64,000 nucleotides of DNA from the NCBI GenBank assembly GCA_013399855.1, contig VXAY01002187.1:235609-299608 (forward strand), written 5' to 3'. The translations under genes were made by a program, and so were the position numbers. This document shows positions 26,901 through 41,900 of this stretch, one piece after another (position 1 is the first letter of the stretch; each line of letters starts with the position of its first letter). A model generated the notes under the pieces. That model did no database searches, was not told the DNA's origin, and saw only the letters and a program-made list of their open reading frames with translations. Source of the stretch: Oxyruncus cristatus (Eukaryota > Chordata > Aves > Passeriformes > Cotingidae).

Positions 26901-29900
26901 TTCATTACTATCAAATTTGTTTCCCACAAACTCTATGAAAACATTTTCAGCCCAAGTCTGGACTAATATAAAACCAATGTACTGTTTTGTTTCTTTTGAG
27001 AATAATTCAGTAGTATGACTGATTTTGAAATAATTTCCTTGAGAAGACTGCATCTTTGAGCAGTAAATTTACTGTAAATCAGTAAATAAGGAAACCCAAA
27101 GTCATACTAAGGGGTTTCATTTTTTGGTTTTGTTTTGGTTTTTTTTTTTTTTTTGAACCAAGTTGTAGGTTTTATGACTTCAAGTCTTCATTCTGTCTTT
27201 ATTCAGGTAGTTGCAATAGTTTGCAAGACAATCACATGGATATATCTGTACATATTCAATTAATATAATCACAGGAACGTGTATTTTTAACATTTCTTAT
27301 TACTTCTGGTTTTCCAGAAAATCCTGATTGTATTTGCCCTAGTAGTAGTTAGTGGTTCTTAGTAGAAGAAGGAGGAAGAGGATGCAGAACAGAAGGAGGT
27401 GGATTAGTGTTCTAGCATATGTTGACACTAAAGTAAAAAATACCGCAAGAAAATACATATAATGCTCATCTCAATCTCCTTTCCTGTTTGCTTTTTATAA
27501 TCAAACTGTGTGGTTTTCCCTGTGTTTTTGCAGCCTCTGAAATACTTTAATTGTCTGTACCTTTAAAATCTCTGCTGATGAGTGCATTGTTGCAGTGTGG
27601 TTGTTCCTTGGTTGTTCTTTTCCAACATAGCTCTCTTTCACAAATTTCTTCCAGAAGTGGAACACTTTTAATTGTATCCTTTTAATCATAGATATTTATG
27701 TCGCTGCTATTACGGTGACATGTAGTTTACAATTTCTCAGATGTTAAAATTCAGGGCTGACTTGTGACATGGGACAATAGTAATACCCACATAACAACAG
27801 AGGCAGTGGGCTTAGGTGATGTGCCTTAGTTGGTCCACAGGAGAAATAAGAAATAGCTGAAACCTGAAGTCTGCTCCCCTGTTAGCATATGAGCCAATTA
27901 GCCATCTTTTTGTCTTCAAACAAAACTAAAACTATAGGTATGATGTGTAATAATGTAAGAATGAATACATTTTAATCATGCTGGACTCTGAATTGTAGCT
28001 GAGACGAAATGTGGGATTTAACTGGTTTTAGAATAATTTTTCCTCTCCTATCTTTTCATCTTTGAAGTTTAAGGGAAAGAGGAAAATCCAATGAAACATG
28101 GGCAGCGCAAACAACTTCGGTAAATGGCCTAATCTGAAATGAACAAGTGTGTAATATTGGAATGTATAGATTTATCTCTATAATAACACACGTATAAGAA
28201 TTTATGCCTTGCTTGTTGAAGACTCTGTGGAGTCCTGATAATAATTTTAATGGTTTCCAAAACAATGAGTTGGGATTTCCAGGCCTAATCTACCTGTAAT
28301 CCAGAAACCTGTTGCTGACCACGGTGGTGTCATATTACGCAAGTAACAAGAACTTGTTTTTAGTGTAAAAGTGTATTGTAGGACATTCATGGCATCCTTT
28401 AAAAAAATTATGTTTATGGACTGGTATATATGGATATTTTCATTCTTCTTATAATGGAAAGATGAAGCTGTATCAAGTACTGTGAAAAGTCTTATAACCA
28501 GGAGGTTTAGAGTCATTCTCTTTTTAGGTAACTTTTAGAATCAAGGGCTAAGAAAGCCTATTTACTCTTGAACATCTTCTGGATTTGTTCTTGCGGGTGA
28601 TTTGGCCCTTTACTTTAACACTAAAGTATCTGTATAGCTTTTCTATGTGGACTAATCCTGAATATTCAGGAATATGAAAGCCAACATAAGTGGATATATA
28701 GCCATCTTTCAAAATTGTTAGTGTCCCTATGTTCTCTAAATTATTTTTTTGAGCTCAGTCTATTGCTGTACTGTTTTTGTGAAGCATTGCCGTTATTTCT
28801 TCACTGTACTCTTATCATTTTTGAAAGACTGGAAATGATTTCTTAATTAAAATAATCTGTTTCTCTAAAAACAAACTCCAAAAAAACCAATCTGAGCTGA
28901 GACAGAGCGCTTCTTAATCCTCTGTTCTAAGCTATTCAGAAACATCTGCCAAATGGATCACTTTCCATCTTATCTGCAGCACGTACTTGACATTCCTCTG
29001 CTTGTGCTTGTTACAGGATGCTCTGGCCCACTTGTGATCTCACTTGATGTATATTGGCATTACAAGCTCTCTGTAACTTATTTGGATGATGTTAGGTAGG
29101 ACGTGGTGCAGAAAATAAATCATTCCTTCAATCAAGCTTTCTTGACATTTTGGATCTTAATTGTTTTGTAAACAAAGGTTGGATCGTTCCTTCTGTGTTT
29201 GTGCCCCCAATTTTTCTCTTGTTTGTGGTTAATACATGCATCTTACATCTCTGTATGTTTTTAACTGTGGCATGAAGATTACAGTCACAGTTGATTCTCA
29301 CTTACAGGGAGCAAGTAAAACATATGGCAAAGATTATCAACGTCGAGCTCCTATTTGACCCATAAATCAGAAATTTTATATAAAGATAGGTTTGTAGCTG
29401 TTGCAATGGCAAACAGTGGGGCTGAAAATCTCTGTAGTGTCTTTCTGCAAAACATGGTAGATGTTTATAGATTCCACTTCACCTGGTTTGAAGTCAAGTT
29501 CAAAACATGCAGGTTTATGTGAACATACTTGTTCATGATTTTGCTATCGGAGAGATGAGCAGATTTTGTGGTATATTTTTTCCTGAAGGATCTGCAAATA
29601 TAAATTAATCTCTAACAATGAGATAATATATCTAGTTCAAAACACTTTACGAATGTAGAGCTAATTTTAAGTTGTTGTTAATTTTAATAAATACTTGCCT
29701 AAAAAACCAGCTGTTTCTCAAGTTACTTAATAAATATAAGGAAACTTCCTTTTGGTTTTGTTGTTTATTCAGTAATTTTAATTTTTACAATGGCTGTTAG
29801 AGCTTACTCTTCCTCACTGCAACCATATGTGTACCTTGTTTCAGTGTAGGAATAGTCCTGTTGAGGTCATGTGTAAAAACTGAGCAGCAAAAGCTCAAGC

Positions 29901-32900
29901 AGAATCACAGCTTTATTTTACATTAAGGTGACTCAGTTAGATTTGCTACTGTGCAGTGCCAAAGAAATAAGTGTTAAGACTCTTAATGTATTTTTTCAAT
30001 TTTATGTCACAAATGTGCTGCATAGTCAAGTGTTCCCTACTGCATTAATTTTCCATTGGATTTAATTTTGTTGTGTGTCCAAGAGGGACCGAGCACAGTG
30101 CTCAACTGATTTTTTAAAGTTAATTTTCTGAAGTATTTTCAACTCAGTACTAACTAATTAATGAATAGTCCTGTACTCGTGCATAGGTTTTATTTTTTTT
30201 TCCCGTTGTAATATACACTTTCTCCCTGTAATTGCAATATAATTTTTTAATACAGAGATGCTTGTTCTGGCTTTGTGTCTTTTCAGCTTGTTTTACTTGA
30301 GAAGTGGTTTAATCTAGGTGAAATAATCCCATCAAATAGCCTCAAAACAATCCCACTCTTAAACCAGAAACATCCATTTTAAGGATTGTATTTGTATAAC
30401 ACTATTGATCTGACTGATGGCCCTTTTCACTGTAGGTTTGGCTTTGTGCTATGCTGTATTAGTTACTGTCAAAACAGTTTTGTGTCTTTGGCCTCAAGGA
30501 GAATTTGTGCACAGCATCAATACCCCCACAGCTCTCTCTTCTCCGAATGCTGACTTTGCTCTCTGGGTGTACGAGGGCTCGAGCATCTGCAGAACATCTG
30601 TCTCAGAACTATCAGCCGGAGTGTGTATGTTCCTTGCTCTCAAAGGTGGGGTCCATGCAAAGGTGAAGGATTCCCATGTTTCTCAGTTCCTTTTAGCTAC
30701 TTAGAGGAGCCGTGATTTCTTTGAGACTGGTGTTACTGGGATCTTTCCTTCTCAATCCCCCACACAGTACAAGTCCAGAGAAATAATGGTGGCTGTCAGT
30801 GCATACATTGTACGTAGACTGGGATGCAGTAGGAATCTTGCAGATTCTTCTGTGTGGAGTTTGTGAATAGGAAAACTTAGGACAGTGGGGTAACAAAACG
30901 TGCAAACTATTAATCCCACTCTGAAGAAGGTGACTGCGTTGCTGTCTGAACTTCGTATGTGTTTGCTTAAGCCCAGTTTTGTGTGGACACGTGTGACAGG
31001 CAAAATTTGTTCCAATATACCAAATAACACTTGCAGTATAGAGCCTTTGTATATCTTGTCTTGCTGCTGGTCTGGGTTCTGTATTAGTCTTGATAGTGTG
31101 AATGTTGTTGAGCTTGATATGCTGAGTCGTTTATATTCTTATCTTTCTAGCAGAGGTGATTCTTGATTTGGTTAGAACAGTAATGAGCACTAATGACTGT
31201 GCTTGCTTGCCTGAGAAAATAAAAACTTATTAATTCTACATTATATATATAACAGAAGAAATTCTAAGGAGGAAGTGATGCTAAAGTGGCTTAACTTTTG
31301 TATGTTATAGGAACATTTTTAAAAATTTAATAATTTCAAAAAGAATATCTTCAGTTTTCCACTTTTATGTAGTGATTTTAGAGTGTCCTCTTTGGAAATG
31401 ATGTGAAAGCATTCCTGCAGTCATTTATCAGAAATATGTGTGCTTATACTAGAATAGATTTTGTGTTCAAGAACTACTAGCTGAGGCACTGCCTAGTAGA
31501 TGCGCTACCGAGGCATTTCTGTGACAGGTACTTCTATAAAGTCTAAAAACTAGTGGGTTTTTTTTTTCAATATTAGAACATCCCCTGTCACAGCTTATTA
31601 GGTGGTGAGGGGGTCTGTAGCCACAGATACTTGGTGACCTGTTATGATGGTGGCAGAGTAAATGTGTGTGTATGACTTCCAGTACCACAACTCCAGAGCT
31701 GATGATGATGATGATGAAGAAAAAAGAATGCTGAGATAGTTTTTGCCCTAGAAGGGCAGTATGGCCTACAGAGGTCTTATCCAAAAAAACATTGCTGTGA
31801 TGACTTGTGCTGGCATTTTGTTGTTTTCCAGCTTTTTTGTCTCCTTTGACATTACACTGGCACATGTGGTGTCAGAGACCATCTTCTACATATTGTACTA
31901 CAAATTTTGACCTGTTTTTAAAAAATCTCAGGTTTATAATCTGTACTAGTCTTCAATTACCTCATGTTTTTACTATTTGCTTGTGTTTAGTTGTGTATTT
32001 TTTTCATTAAGGAAGATGTTTTGATGAACCTGCCTCCTGGCAATTAGTGAGAGATGTATTTTCTTTTTAAGTTTCTGAAGGCAGTTGTTTCTTTAGCCTG
32101 TGTGTTTAGTTGATGGAGTTGATTAATTTCTATTGGAAAAAAGTTCATAATTTTTCATTTCTATTGGCTTCAATTTATGGAAATTCAGCAAGCTGTTTGA
32201 ATTACTTTGGTCCATGCCACACAATTTTTCTGTTTCTCTCCATCCCCTCAAAACTGTTTGTCTAATTTTGTTCAGGTATAATAAAGTAATGTAAAGGGAG
32301 AACATGAAAAGCAAAAGGATGCCATCATTCATTCCTTCCTCTAAATTAATTAATACTGAGTTTTGGAGATAAGTTGTGTTGGAGGTAAGTTTACGGATGA
32401 CCTTTCTGTTTAGTTAGATGGACTCAAGTATGCTGGTAGTTCGTACGGTATACAGAAGTGATGTGTAAAGTTGAGCTGATAGTGCTGCTCTTTGTCTAGC
32501 AGCCAGCTGTTCCAAGTTCCTTGCTATGGAAGGGCCAAATGAAGTCATGCCTTTGTTTCCTAATGCTTTTTTCTTGGAAAGCCTGGGGAACTGGAATGCA
32601 GTCCTGGGCTGATGCCCACAGTTTCATTAACTTTTTTTCCCATTTAAATCCAGTTCTCTGTATCAAAGATGGTTGAAGGGATTTATGGATTTTCCTGATT
32701 ATTTGCTTTCATAAACTATGTAAGAATAATACAAAAGGCTACATGGCAAAAAGCGGCTTAAGACACGAGTAAAAGGAGCCTTTTGTTGTTGGAACCATTG
32801 ATTGGGCATCGAGTGCCAATTGTATATATTTGTTGTCTTGGGAACTCAATTTTGGTTGAGTTGAGAAATCCAACTCTGCTTTGGATTTCAGGAAAGTAAG

Positions 32901-35900
32901 TTAACCTGTGAGAACCTTCTCAAACTTTTATTTCTTATAATATCAGTGAGGAAGACCCTCTTTTACTCTTTTGACAAGCATGTATGTATGAAGGGGAGTA
33001 TGCACAATTAACTTCTCAGCAGTGTTTCTGAGGCGATCTTACATTGGAATCAGCAAGAATTAAAAAGAAAATATCCATCTTTAGGCAACTTTCTGAATTA
33101 ATACACTCAAATTGTCTCTAACTGGTATTTTATACATGCTCTGAAAATCTTCTAGGAATGTGTTTACTTGTGAACTGTTGTATAGCATAAGCTGCCAGTT
33201 CTGTTGAGAGGCACTTCCCCCTTTTTTAATTTGTAGTCTTTCAGAAATGCATTAAAAAATGTTGAAATTTTATTCCGTTTTTCTCCTCTAAACTTGATGT
33301 AGAAGGTTATTGTCTGCACATTGCAAGTTTTTGACTTGTCATGAAAAATTTCTGTTGATGGCAGGATTGTTTAACTTCACAATCCTTCTGACATATAGGG
33401 TGAAATAAAGTAGCGTTTGTTCGTAATGGGTCATTATTGCCATGTATTGTGATTCAGATGATACTATCACTATTTTTGTGTATTAGAAGGGAAGGAATGG
33501 GCATTTATCCTTTTCATTTCATTGGGTTGTCCTCTACTGCGTCATAATTAGCTTGTGCTGATTATATTCAATTTGTGCTTTGCCTGCCTTGGCAGGATTT
33601 GTAAGGGTGGTGTGGATAACTGACAACAACGCAAAGGAGCACTTTGAACAGGAACATCCTGCAAAGTGCCCTGATTCTCTTAGCGTGAATAAAGGTCTCT
33701 GACAACTGTAAAGGTGGAAGAAGTACCAATGGACTGGATGTCTTTATGAATACGTTTTTTACAAAGCCTGTTGTTTGGGGTTTTTTTCGTGATAGTAAAT
33801 GCAACGTTGATTAGCAAGTGGGCTGGTTCTACGTAGTTACAGAACTCCTCAAAGCTGAGAATGCTGAGTTACGTGTGGGTTCTGACGCAAACTGGTTACC
33901 CGGAGCACCGTAAATCTGTCAAAGGACTACTTAGTAACCCTACTTGGCTGTGGTATGCCACCTGCAAAATTGCACAGCGGGCACTCTATAACACGTACTT
34001 AATTATGGTTGAAGGACTGCTGTCTCAGCCACTGGGGGCTCACTCATTTTGCCTCTTTAGTATGAGAAAGCAGTGGAGGGAAAAGACTATGGAAAGAGAA
34101 ATGCTAATTGAAGTGGTTTCTGTTGGTGGTGGTGGCAGTGGTGGTGGGGTTTTTTTTAATCTGTCATGTGTACTACTTACAACAAAAGTTTATGTATTAT
34201 AGAATGAACTCCAGAGGTTATACAAACTTAAATGCTGATCATCAGTATTTACAGTGGCAGACTGGTAACTTGGCAGAAGCAGATACTGACCTTCAACATC
34301 AGAGGTTAAAAGAGCACTTATCCAAAGCTGGTGACTCATTTAAATTGTAGACAGCAAGCACAATTAATTCCTTTAATTAATTATAAACTGCAGTTCATTT
34401 TTATTTCTGCCTGCCCCCACTTGGCTTAGAAAATTAATTGGAAAAATAAGAAATGAAAGGAAAACAATTAAATGGTCAAGCAGTTACTATTAGTGAATTA
34501 AAACCTTATGACGGAGTTCTGTAATTCCTGTATTTCCTCTGAACTCCTGAATGTTTTTTCAGCCCTTTTGACTAACATAAACCACATGAATACCAGAGAC
34601 GCTCATTTAAACCAGCAAATCTGATTGAATATACTAAAATTGTCATAACCTGCAGATTTATGCAGGATCAAGCTGTAGGTGCTGTGGTAATCACAGTGTA
34701 GATCAGACAATACAGAAATGTGTAACCTTGGCCTGTCTGTGTCCAACTAGAATGCCTTTCTTTGGTAGTTATATACAGCCATTGTGAAATGATGTTGTTA
34801 TTTGCATATTAAAATGTCAATGCATTATGAATCGTTCATCATACCTTTGCAGCATGGGATTTAATTTTCGTAATGACTGAAATGCAGGATGAAATTACAA
34901 GGATGAAATTCTTTTTCATCAGGGTAAGTGTTTTGGAGGGATTCCTCCAGCCAGTAACCCTTGTGAAGTAAACAGGCATAAGGTGTGAAGTTCAGCTGGA
35001 AGTACTGCTGTTTGTCCTGCAGCCAGCTTGTTCACTTGCTTGACACCTAAGGGCCACATGAAGCAAGTCTGCCTTGTGAGACAGCTTTTCTTGTTTCTGG
35101 ATGATTAGTTCAGGCTCTCTTACTCAAATTGATAAGTAAGTCAAGACAGGAATCATCCAAATTTTTAATATACCTAATATTTAATTTTTTTTTTTATTAT
35201 TGAGAGGCAGTGGTGGGGCTTAATGAGATGGTATATGGATCTTGTAGTCTTTCCTTCAACTCCTTGTGATTCACTACTCCTTACTGTAGAGAGGCATTTA
35301 GCCCTTAGCTTTTCCTTAGCATTCAGTTATAAACAACTCAGCATTCAGAGCTCAGGAAGGGAAATCTCCTGCTGCCTCTTAACTGAGAGCTGGTCCCCTG
35401 GAGGCAACCTGCTGCTGAACAGCTGTGAGTGTGAATGGCAGGGGATTCTGGCCCTTATTTTGACCTCAGTAGCAGCCATCTCTGGTTCCTGCTGGGGAAG
35501 GAGCTCTCCTGTTTTTGCAGGAGACAAGCACTCTTAGCCCCTGGTGAGCCCTGAATTCCAAGGAATTAGTTGTTCCCCTTTCTCAGCAAGACAGTTGTAG
35601 TTAATCAGTGTATTTGGCTTGTGAGAGGTAAAGAAACTGTTTGATTCTTGTTGTGTTGTCACAGTGACATCTTCATCTGAAGAAATTTTGCAGACACTGA
35701 GCAACCCCTGGCTCATAAGCCTGGATGTTGCTGCCATTTGGTACAGCATTGTGTGTAGGTAGAGTAGCACTCCTTTTAGAGATATTTTAGATCTTTTCCA
35801 TTATCTAGTACAGCAGAGGTTGCTTTTTCCTTTCCTTTTTTCTTCCCCAAATGTTTTATCATCTTTCACTTTTTAAGGTTTGTGTTGCTACGCTTTCCTC

Positions 35901-38900
35901 CTCACATCTTACTTAAACGCTTCGCTGTAAGTGATAGGTAGGTTTGGGCACAGAGGGTACCGGGCTGACTGCTCAGGTAGCAGCAACTGAGGAGGCAAGA
36001 TGAGGACAGGAGGTGAAAATTGAAAGGAACACCACTGCTGTAAAGCTGCTAGAAACCTGTCAGCTGCGTCGTCACTGCTCTGACACCTGCTTTTTGAGCA
36101 AGATGTTTAACACTCTTACTACCTGTAACATATCCATTTTTGAATGATAAGATAATTGAGGTTGGAAGGGAACTCAGTTATGAGGTCCTGCAGCTGCTCA
36201 TGAATTCTGAACGCATTGCCTTTACTCTATGGTATCTTGACCCTAAAGGACTGAAGGTAAGGGAAAAATGTGAAGAAAAAGAGAGAGGAGTGGAAAAGAA
36301 GGAGTATACGAATTATGTGCAAAAATGTGAAAGAAGGGTAAATGCAAAGTCTTTTTTTCCCTCTCGTAGTTCTGTCATGACATTTAGAAACAAAATAATT
36401 CCCTAATCTTTGGGATTCTAGAAGAAGGCTTCAGAATGAGAAGGATGAACAGACATTGTCACTCAGCTGAAATGTATAGTAGCTCAGAATTTTAGAACTA
36501 ATCTAGTGTTTTGGGAAAGGTGCTGATACATGATTTCTCTGGAGATTGCTGTTGGCAATATTATAATGTGAAAAATGTGGAAAAGCATGGCTAGCAGGTA
36601 CATACTAGTGTGGATAGCACTCATTAATTTGAATACCTATAGAAGCTTCATAATCTAGAACAAAATAGTTTAAAAATAGTATAAATAGTAGATTAATGTG
36701 CAAACATTATGTTAGCTGTTTGTGCCTGGCTTGCTGTTTGTAGAATATTCCAAAGATGAGTTTTGAAGATGAGCAATTGGAAAAAAAACCCAGAGAACAA
36801 ATCTCTTTTTAGTAGAATACAATTACATTCAGGGGGACCCCAATATTAATTTCTTTTTACTGGCATCTGTTGATCCTTCTTTGTTTTTTTAAGGTGACTT
36901 ATTCTCTGCTTGCTTAAAATCCTCTAATGCAAAAAAAGAAAACAGGCCAAATTCCTGCTTAGGTTGTCAAGGGTCAGTTTTCATAGCTGTCTGACCTTTT
37001 TAGACTACACCAAGATAGTGTATGTGAGATGAAGGGGGTTTTTATGCCTGAAGTGATAAAGCTATTTTGCACAGCTTGCCTTAATAAAAAGCAGACTGCT
37101 TAGTAAGATCAGGAGGGACTTCTATCTAAAAAAAAACCTAATAAAATGCTGTCATGGAGTTCAGTTGTCTTTCCTGTCCTTTTGATTATTGCCCTATATA
37201 TTTTAAACCAGGCATTGTAGCATTCTTCTCTCCTATTCCCTTGACTGCAGCTAAAACATCATCACATTTCATCATAAAAACCTTTATGTTGTAAAAAAAT
37301 GATGTGGACTCTGAGATTTCCTCTACTGGCCTTACCTGTTGACCGACAGTGCATGCTACACATTCCCCAGAAGGGTAGTTTATGGGCTTTATTTGTAATG
37401 ATTGGGAGGTTTTGTTTGTTTTTTCCCGCCCCAGTGACTGCTAAGGCTGTTTTTACATATGTGCATATGAGTAACTTTGTGAAGTCTGTTTGTTCTCTTA
37501 GACCACTCAGTAACATTCAAGTGTTCAAAGTCTGGTCTTTGCAGAATGCAGACTGGTGCATCCTGAACTGCAGAGTGCAGGGCAGTCTTGGTTCTTGGCT
37601 GCCAGGAGGTTCCGGGCAACGAATGTTGGCTTTTGTCAACCTATTTGTAGGTCCCGTCCTCCTCAGAGGTTAGTTAAAAACCAAAATAATACAACTTCCC
37701 TGAAAATCTAATAATTGTTGTGGTTAACTAAATTAAGGCAGTAATCTGATTGGAAATGGTGAATAGACTCTGTGCCAAGACAACTTAATAATAAATTTGT
37801 TCATTTAGTAGGGATTGCTGCTTTTAGAAATATATGAAGCTGCAGGATTGGGATATTGTGCCTGTTACTTCTTTTAAAAAGTAGGTATTTACATGCCCTT
37901 TTGCCAACAAGTAGAAGCATGTAGGGTGTTTCCAAACCTCATAGTTCCAGAATATGTTTTGATAAACATCCACTCAGGGTGAAAAAAACCAACAAACTAC
38001 AAAACAACAACAACAACGAAAAACCAAACCTCAACCACCTTTCTCTGAACTGTTTGGATCAATGTGGCTGCTGATTACTTCTATTCATAAAAATACACTC
38101 TGGGCAGCAGGATATGTTTGTTTCTACTTCAAACAAGCATTTTATAAAACACGTTATTTTGTAAAATGTAAAAATAAAGGAAAACAAGGCTTTCTCCATT
38201 GCACCTTGATCTGTAAAACAGTGTTTCCACTGAATCTTTAGCTCGTGCTTTCACTTTCCAGGAGTGAATGGAGAGAGAACTTAAATATGGTAGAAGGTGA
38301 GGTGTGGAGGACAGTAATAAAAGCACAGTCCTTCAGTTAATGTTGCTGCGGTTTATTATTTGCTTGTTCTGTTTTACAATGCCTGTGTAGTATGTTTCAT
38401 GGTAGGACTAAGGCATTAAAATTCTGATGCAGAAATAAGGAAATACTGATACAATCAGAACTAGTTCATTTGCAGTTTTTTTTTTTTTAATGTGACCAAA
38501 CTCTTGTTACTTTTGAAATTAAATCAGAAAACTGTTTTAATAGAAAATTGAATTAAGCCAATGCAGGAAGCCCAAGCTGAAAAGAAATGAGACACTAGCA
38601 TATTTCTACTGAAATTCTGTGATGCTGTGATTGTTAATATCTACATAGGTTTTGTTTAAAACATATAATACTTTCATATATATATATATACACACATGCA
38701 TCTATATGTGCATATAAATTTTAATAGCCACTGTGATAAAGGGAGATCAGAATAGCAGTTTCCAAGTGTAAAGGAAGAGCAAATGAGTCAATAATAACCC
38801 TAAGCTATCTCATCTTGTATGTGATTGAACAAATGTTTTAGCCTCTGTAAACAAACGCATCAATTTAATTGTAATATAATAGACTCCTCTTTCTCTGAGA

Positions 38901-41900
38901 ACTAAAAAATAATAATAGCTTGTCATGAGTCATACATGAAATGTAGGAGAGTTGGGAAGCAAGTGATGGCTCATCGTAGATGCTGTTCTGCCTTACAGTA
39001 CATTTTCTCATGAGAATTGTTCAGTGAGCAAGCTTCCTTTTGTACCGTACGATTCTTTTAATATTATATCCAAAATTCGGGAAAAAGAAAAGGATGGTTA
39101 ATGCTGTCCCTTGGTGACACAAATATTAAAGCTTATCCTCTAGTCTGGTTTTTTCGTAGGAATTTATACCTGGTTAAAGAGAAGAAGTGATACACACTTC
39201 GAGGGCTTCAGTCGTGGACATAGGCATTAGAAAACCTACAAGAACTATCGCAAGCAGTCTTTGTAAGTACAAGACAATTCTGTTCAGTGCTAAAAGCTGT
39301 TCAGCTTTCTGGGGCAGTGTGACAGTGCCTAGAGAAAGCCAATGAGGAACCTGAAGTGTGTATATACCAAGTAAATGTGGAGTGGAGCACTAGGACATGC
39401 TTGAATAAGCAGTGAGAGACCTATGTCCTATGGAGCAGTGTAGCACTTTACAGAGAAACACACTGAGGGTCTCTAGAAGTAGGATAGAGACAAAGGAATT
39501 TTTGTTTAACGCTTCAGTAATAGGACTCAAACCACTCAAAAAGCCAGTACAGCCACATCACCTTGTGTAACTGCACTTTCTGATGCACCTTGTAGATACG
39601 TCCTTTGAAAAGCCTTGAGTTGTCCTGGTGGTCTTTGGAGATCTCTTGCCCCTCCATCTTTAGAGCACGTGATAACTTTGTAATGGTCTGCAGAGCCAGA
39701 AAGCATATACTTTCCCTATTTGCCTTTTGGGTGTACTGTGGGACTAAGGTCTTGGAAAGGCAATGAGATCAGAAGAATGAAAAAGAAAAAAAATAAGTTT
39801 TTCTGTAGTTTTCTCTTCAATAAAGTATAAACTCCAGCACAGAGCTTAGGCTGCAGAGATACTTGATACTTTGAGATCCTTCAAAGTGGTTTTTTTTTGC
39901 TTCTGATGATTCTCTTTCATGGCCTTCCAAAATGTGAGTTAGATTTTTACATTGCTGCAGGTAGGATAACCTTAATATAATGAAGATGCTGATTAAATAC
40001 CTTTTTTAACTTTAACTGTTCTGAGTTTAACCTTCTTTGATTAAATACCTTCTTTAACCTTCTTAACTGTTCCAAGTTAAATGTTTCCATTTGCTTTTCA
40101 ACGGGAGTGATTTTGAAAATTCACCTATTGTGTAAATTAATTGTATTAGATTTTAAAAGAAACTGATATAGCAGGAAATGTAAAAGCAATGAAACTTTTC
40201 TGACAATTTGACTGGTGTTTTTCTTTTCTTTTTTGTAAATTCCAGCAGATTCAGTGGAATTTCTTATAATGAGAAATACTTTCATCATCAAATTCTACAG
40301 GCTTTGTGTTTCTTGAGTATTTTCAGCTTTGCTTCTCAGTCTATTTTATGTCTTCATCATCTTCTAAAATTTCTTCATAAGAAGGATGTGGACCTATTGA
40401 AGTGAGTCCAGAGGAGGGTCACAAAGATCTCATCTCCTGTGGAGACAGGCTTGTTCATCCTGGACAAGAGGATGCTCTGGGGAAACCTTATGGCACCTTT
40501 CAGTACCTTAAGGGGGCCTTACAGGAAAGCTGGAAAGGGACTTTTTACAAGGGCATGTAATGATATGACAAGGGAGAATGGCTTTAAACTGATAAAAGGT
40601 TGGTTAGTTTAGGTAATAGGAAGAAACTCTTTAGAGTGAGGGTGGTGAGGCACTGGAACAGGTTGCTCAGAGAAGTTTTGGGTACCCCATCCTTAGAAGT
40701 GTTCAAGGCCAAGTTGGATGGGATTTTGAGCAGTGTGGTGTAGTAGAATGTGTCCCTGCCCATGGATTTTAAGGTCCCTTCCAACCAAAACCTATAATTT
40801 TAAGATTCTGAAATTTTAACATGTCAAATGACTTGTTTTAGCATTGATCTGGATCAGGCTTCCTTTTCTGGGTGGACTCAAACTTATTTTTCACATTTAG
40901 GTCTTCCTTAATATTTTACTCAGCAAAGGAAAAGAAAAGAATTCTCAAGATGAAAAAGCAAGATTATTGCTAACAATGCAATGTAAAGTCGCAGAACCAA
41001 ATATACAAAATCCTTTGTTTATACAAAATCCTCTGCATTCATGTCAGAACACTGGCCTAAAGACTTAATAGACTTAATACATTTTGTAAAGGAGTGCATT
41101 CTCTGAAGCTAAGAGGCAGGCTTCCAGTGACAGATACTTTTTAGTCCATTATCACTCAAACAGCCAGACTGAATTATTTCACAACTGTAAGGGAGTTGCG
41201 CATAAGGAAAACAATTTATACTGAGCCTGAAAAGTGGAGAGCTAAGGTCAGTGTCATTCTATGATCTAGACTGCCTTGAGGAATTGGTTAGGGACATTTT
41301 GTGGTGTTAATTGTTTTACAGCTACTCTGGAGTGAAAGCCTGCTTTATTCCCAAAGCTGAAACCATACTCTGAAGAATGTAACTTTTTGCTTTTAAACAG
41401 AGAGATTTATATCAATTAGGAGATATTAAAGTTCCAGTACAGGATGTGGTCAGAATTCTCTCCGAACAGCCACACTTTCTTTTCTGGGTCCCCTTCTTTG
41501 AGTTATACCCAAGTGTAAAAATCTCAAACATACTATTTGCTGTATTGAATTCAAATAGTGCTCATTCAATTTGCCTCCCCCCACCATTATGAAAGGGAAG
41601 TGGGAGGTGGAGGAGAATCGAGATACATTTGCCTCTATGCCTTTTGATGTAGTGTGTGTTTCAGACTGCAATTTGACTGGACCTTTACCATGGCATGCTT
41701 GTAGATGATGCTGAGACTGGCTGGCCCATCTCCTGATACTTCTCCTCTCTTCTCTGGTGTGGTCATGCAATAAGAGTGGGAAACAGATGTTGCTGAAAGC
41801 TAACAGTTTGCTGCTTGGGAGGGAGGGGAAGGGAGGCAGGTCAGTGCAGTGAAAGGGAGCAGCTGGAAGGTGGCCCCAGGCTGCAGAATGGGAGGGCAGA

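Noticed and set aside
30417..30704. 95-codon plus-strand frame with a hydrophobic N-terminus resembling a signal peptide
   Set aside because: Lies deep in an intron with no homology I can name, and overlapping frames on the other strand are equally open. Chance is the simpler reading.
31467..31865. 132-codon minus-strand frame
   Set aside because: It spans the (GAT)n tract, which supplies a run of isoleucine and serine codons; no domain is recognisable.
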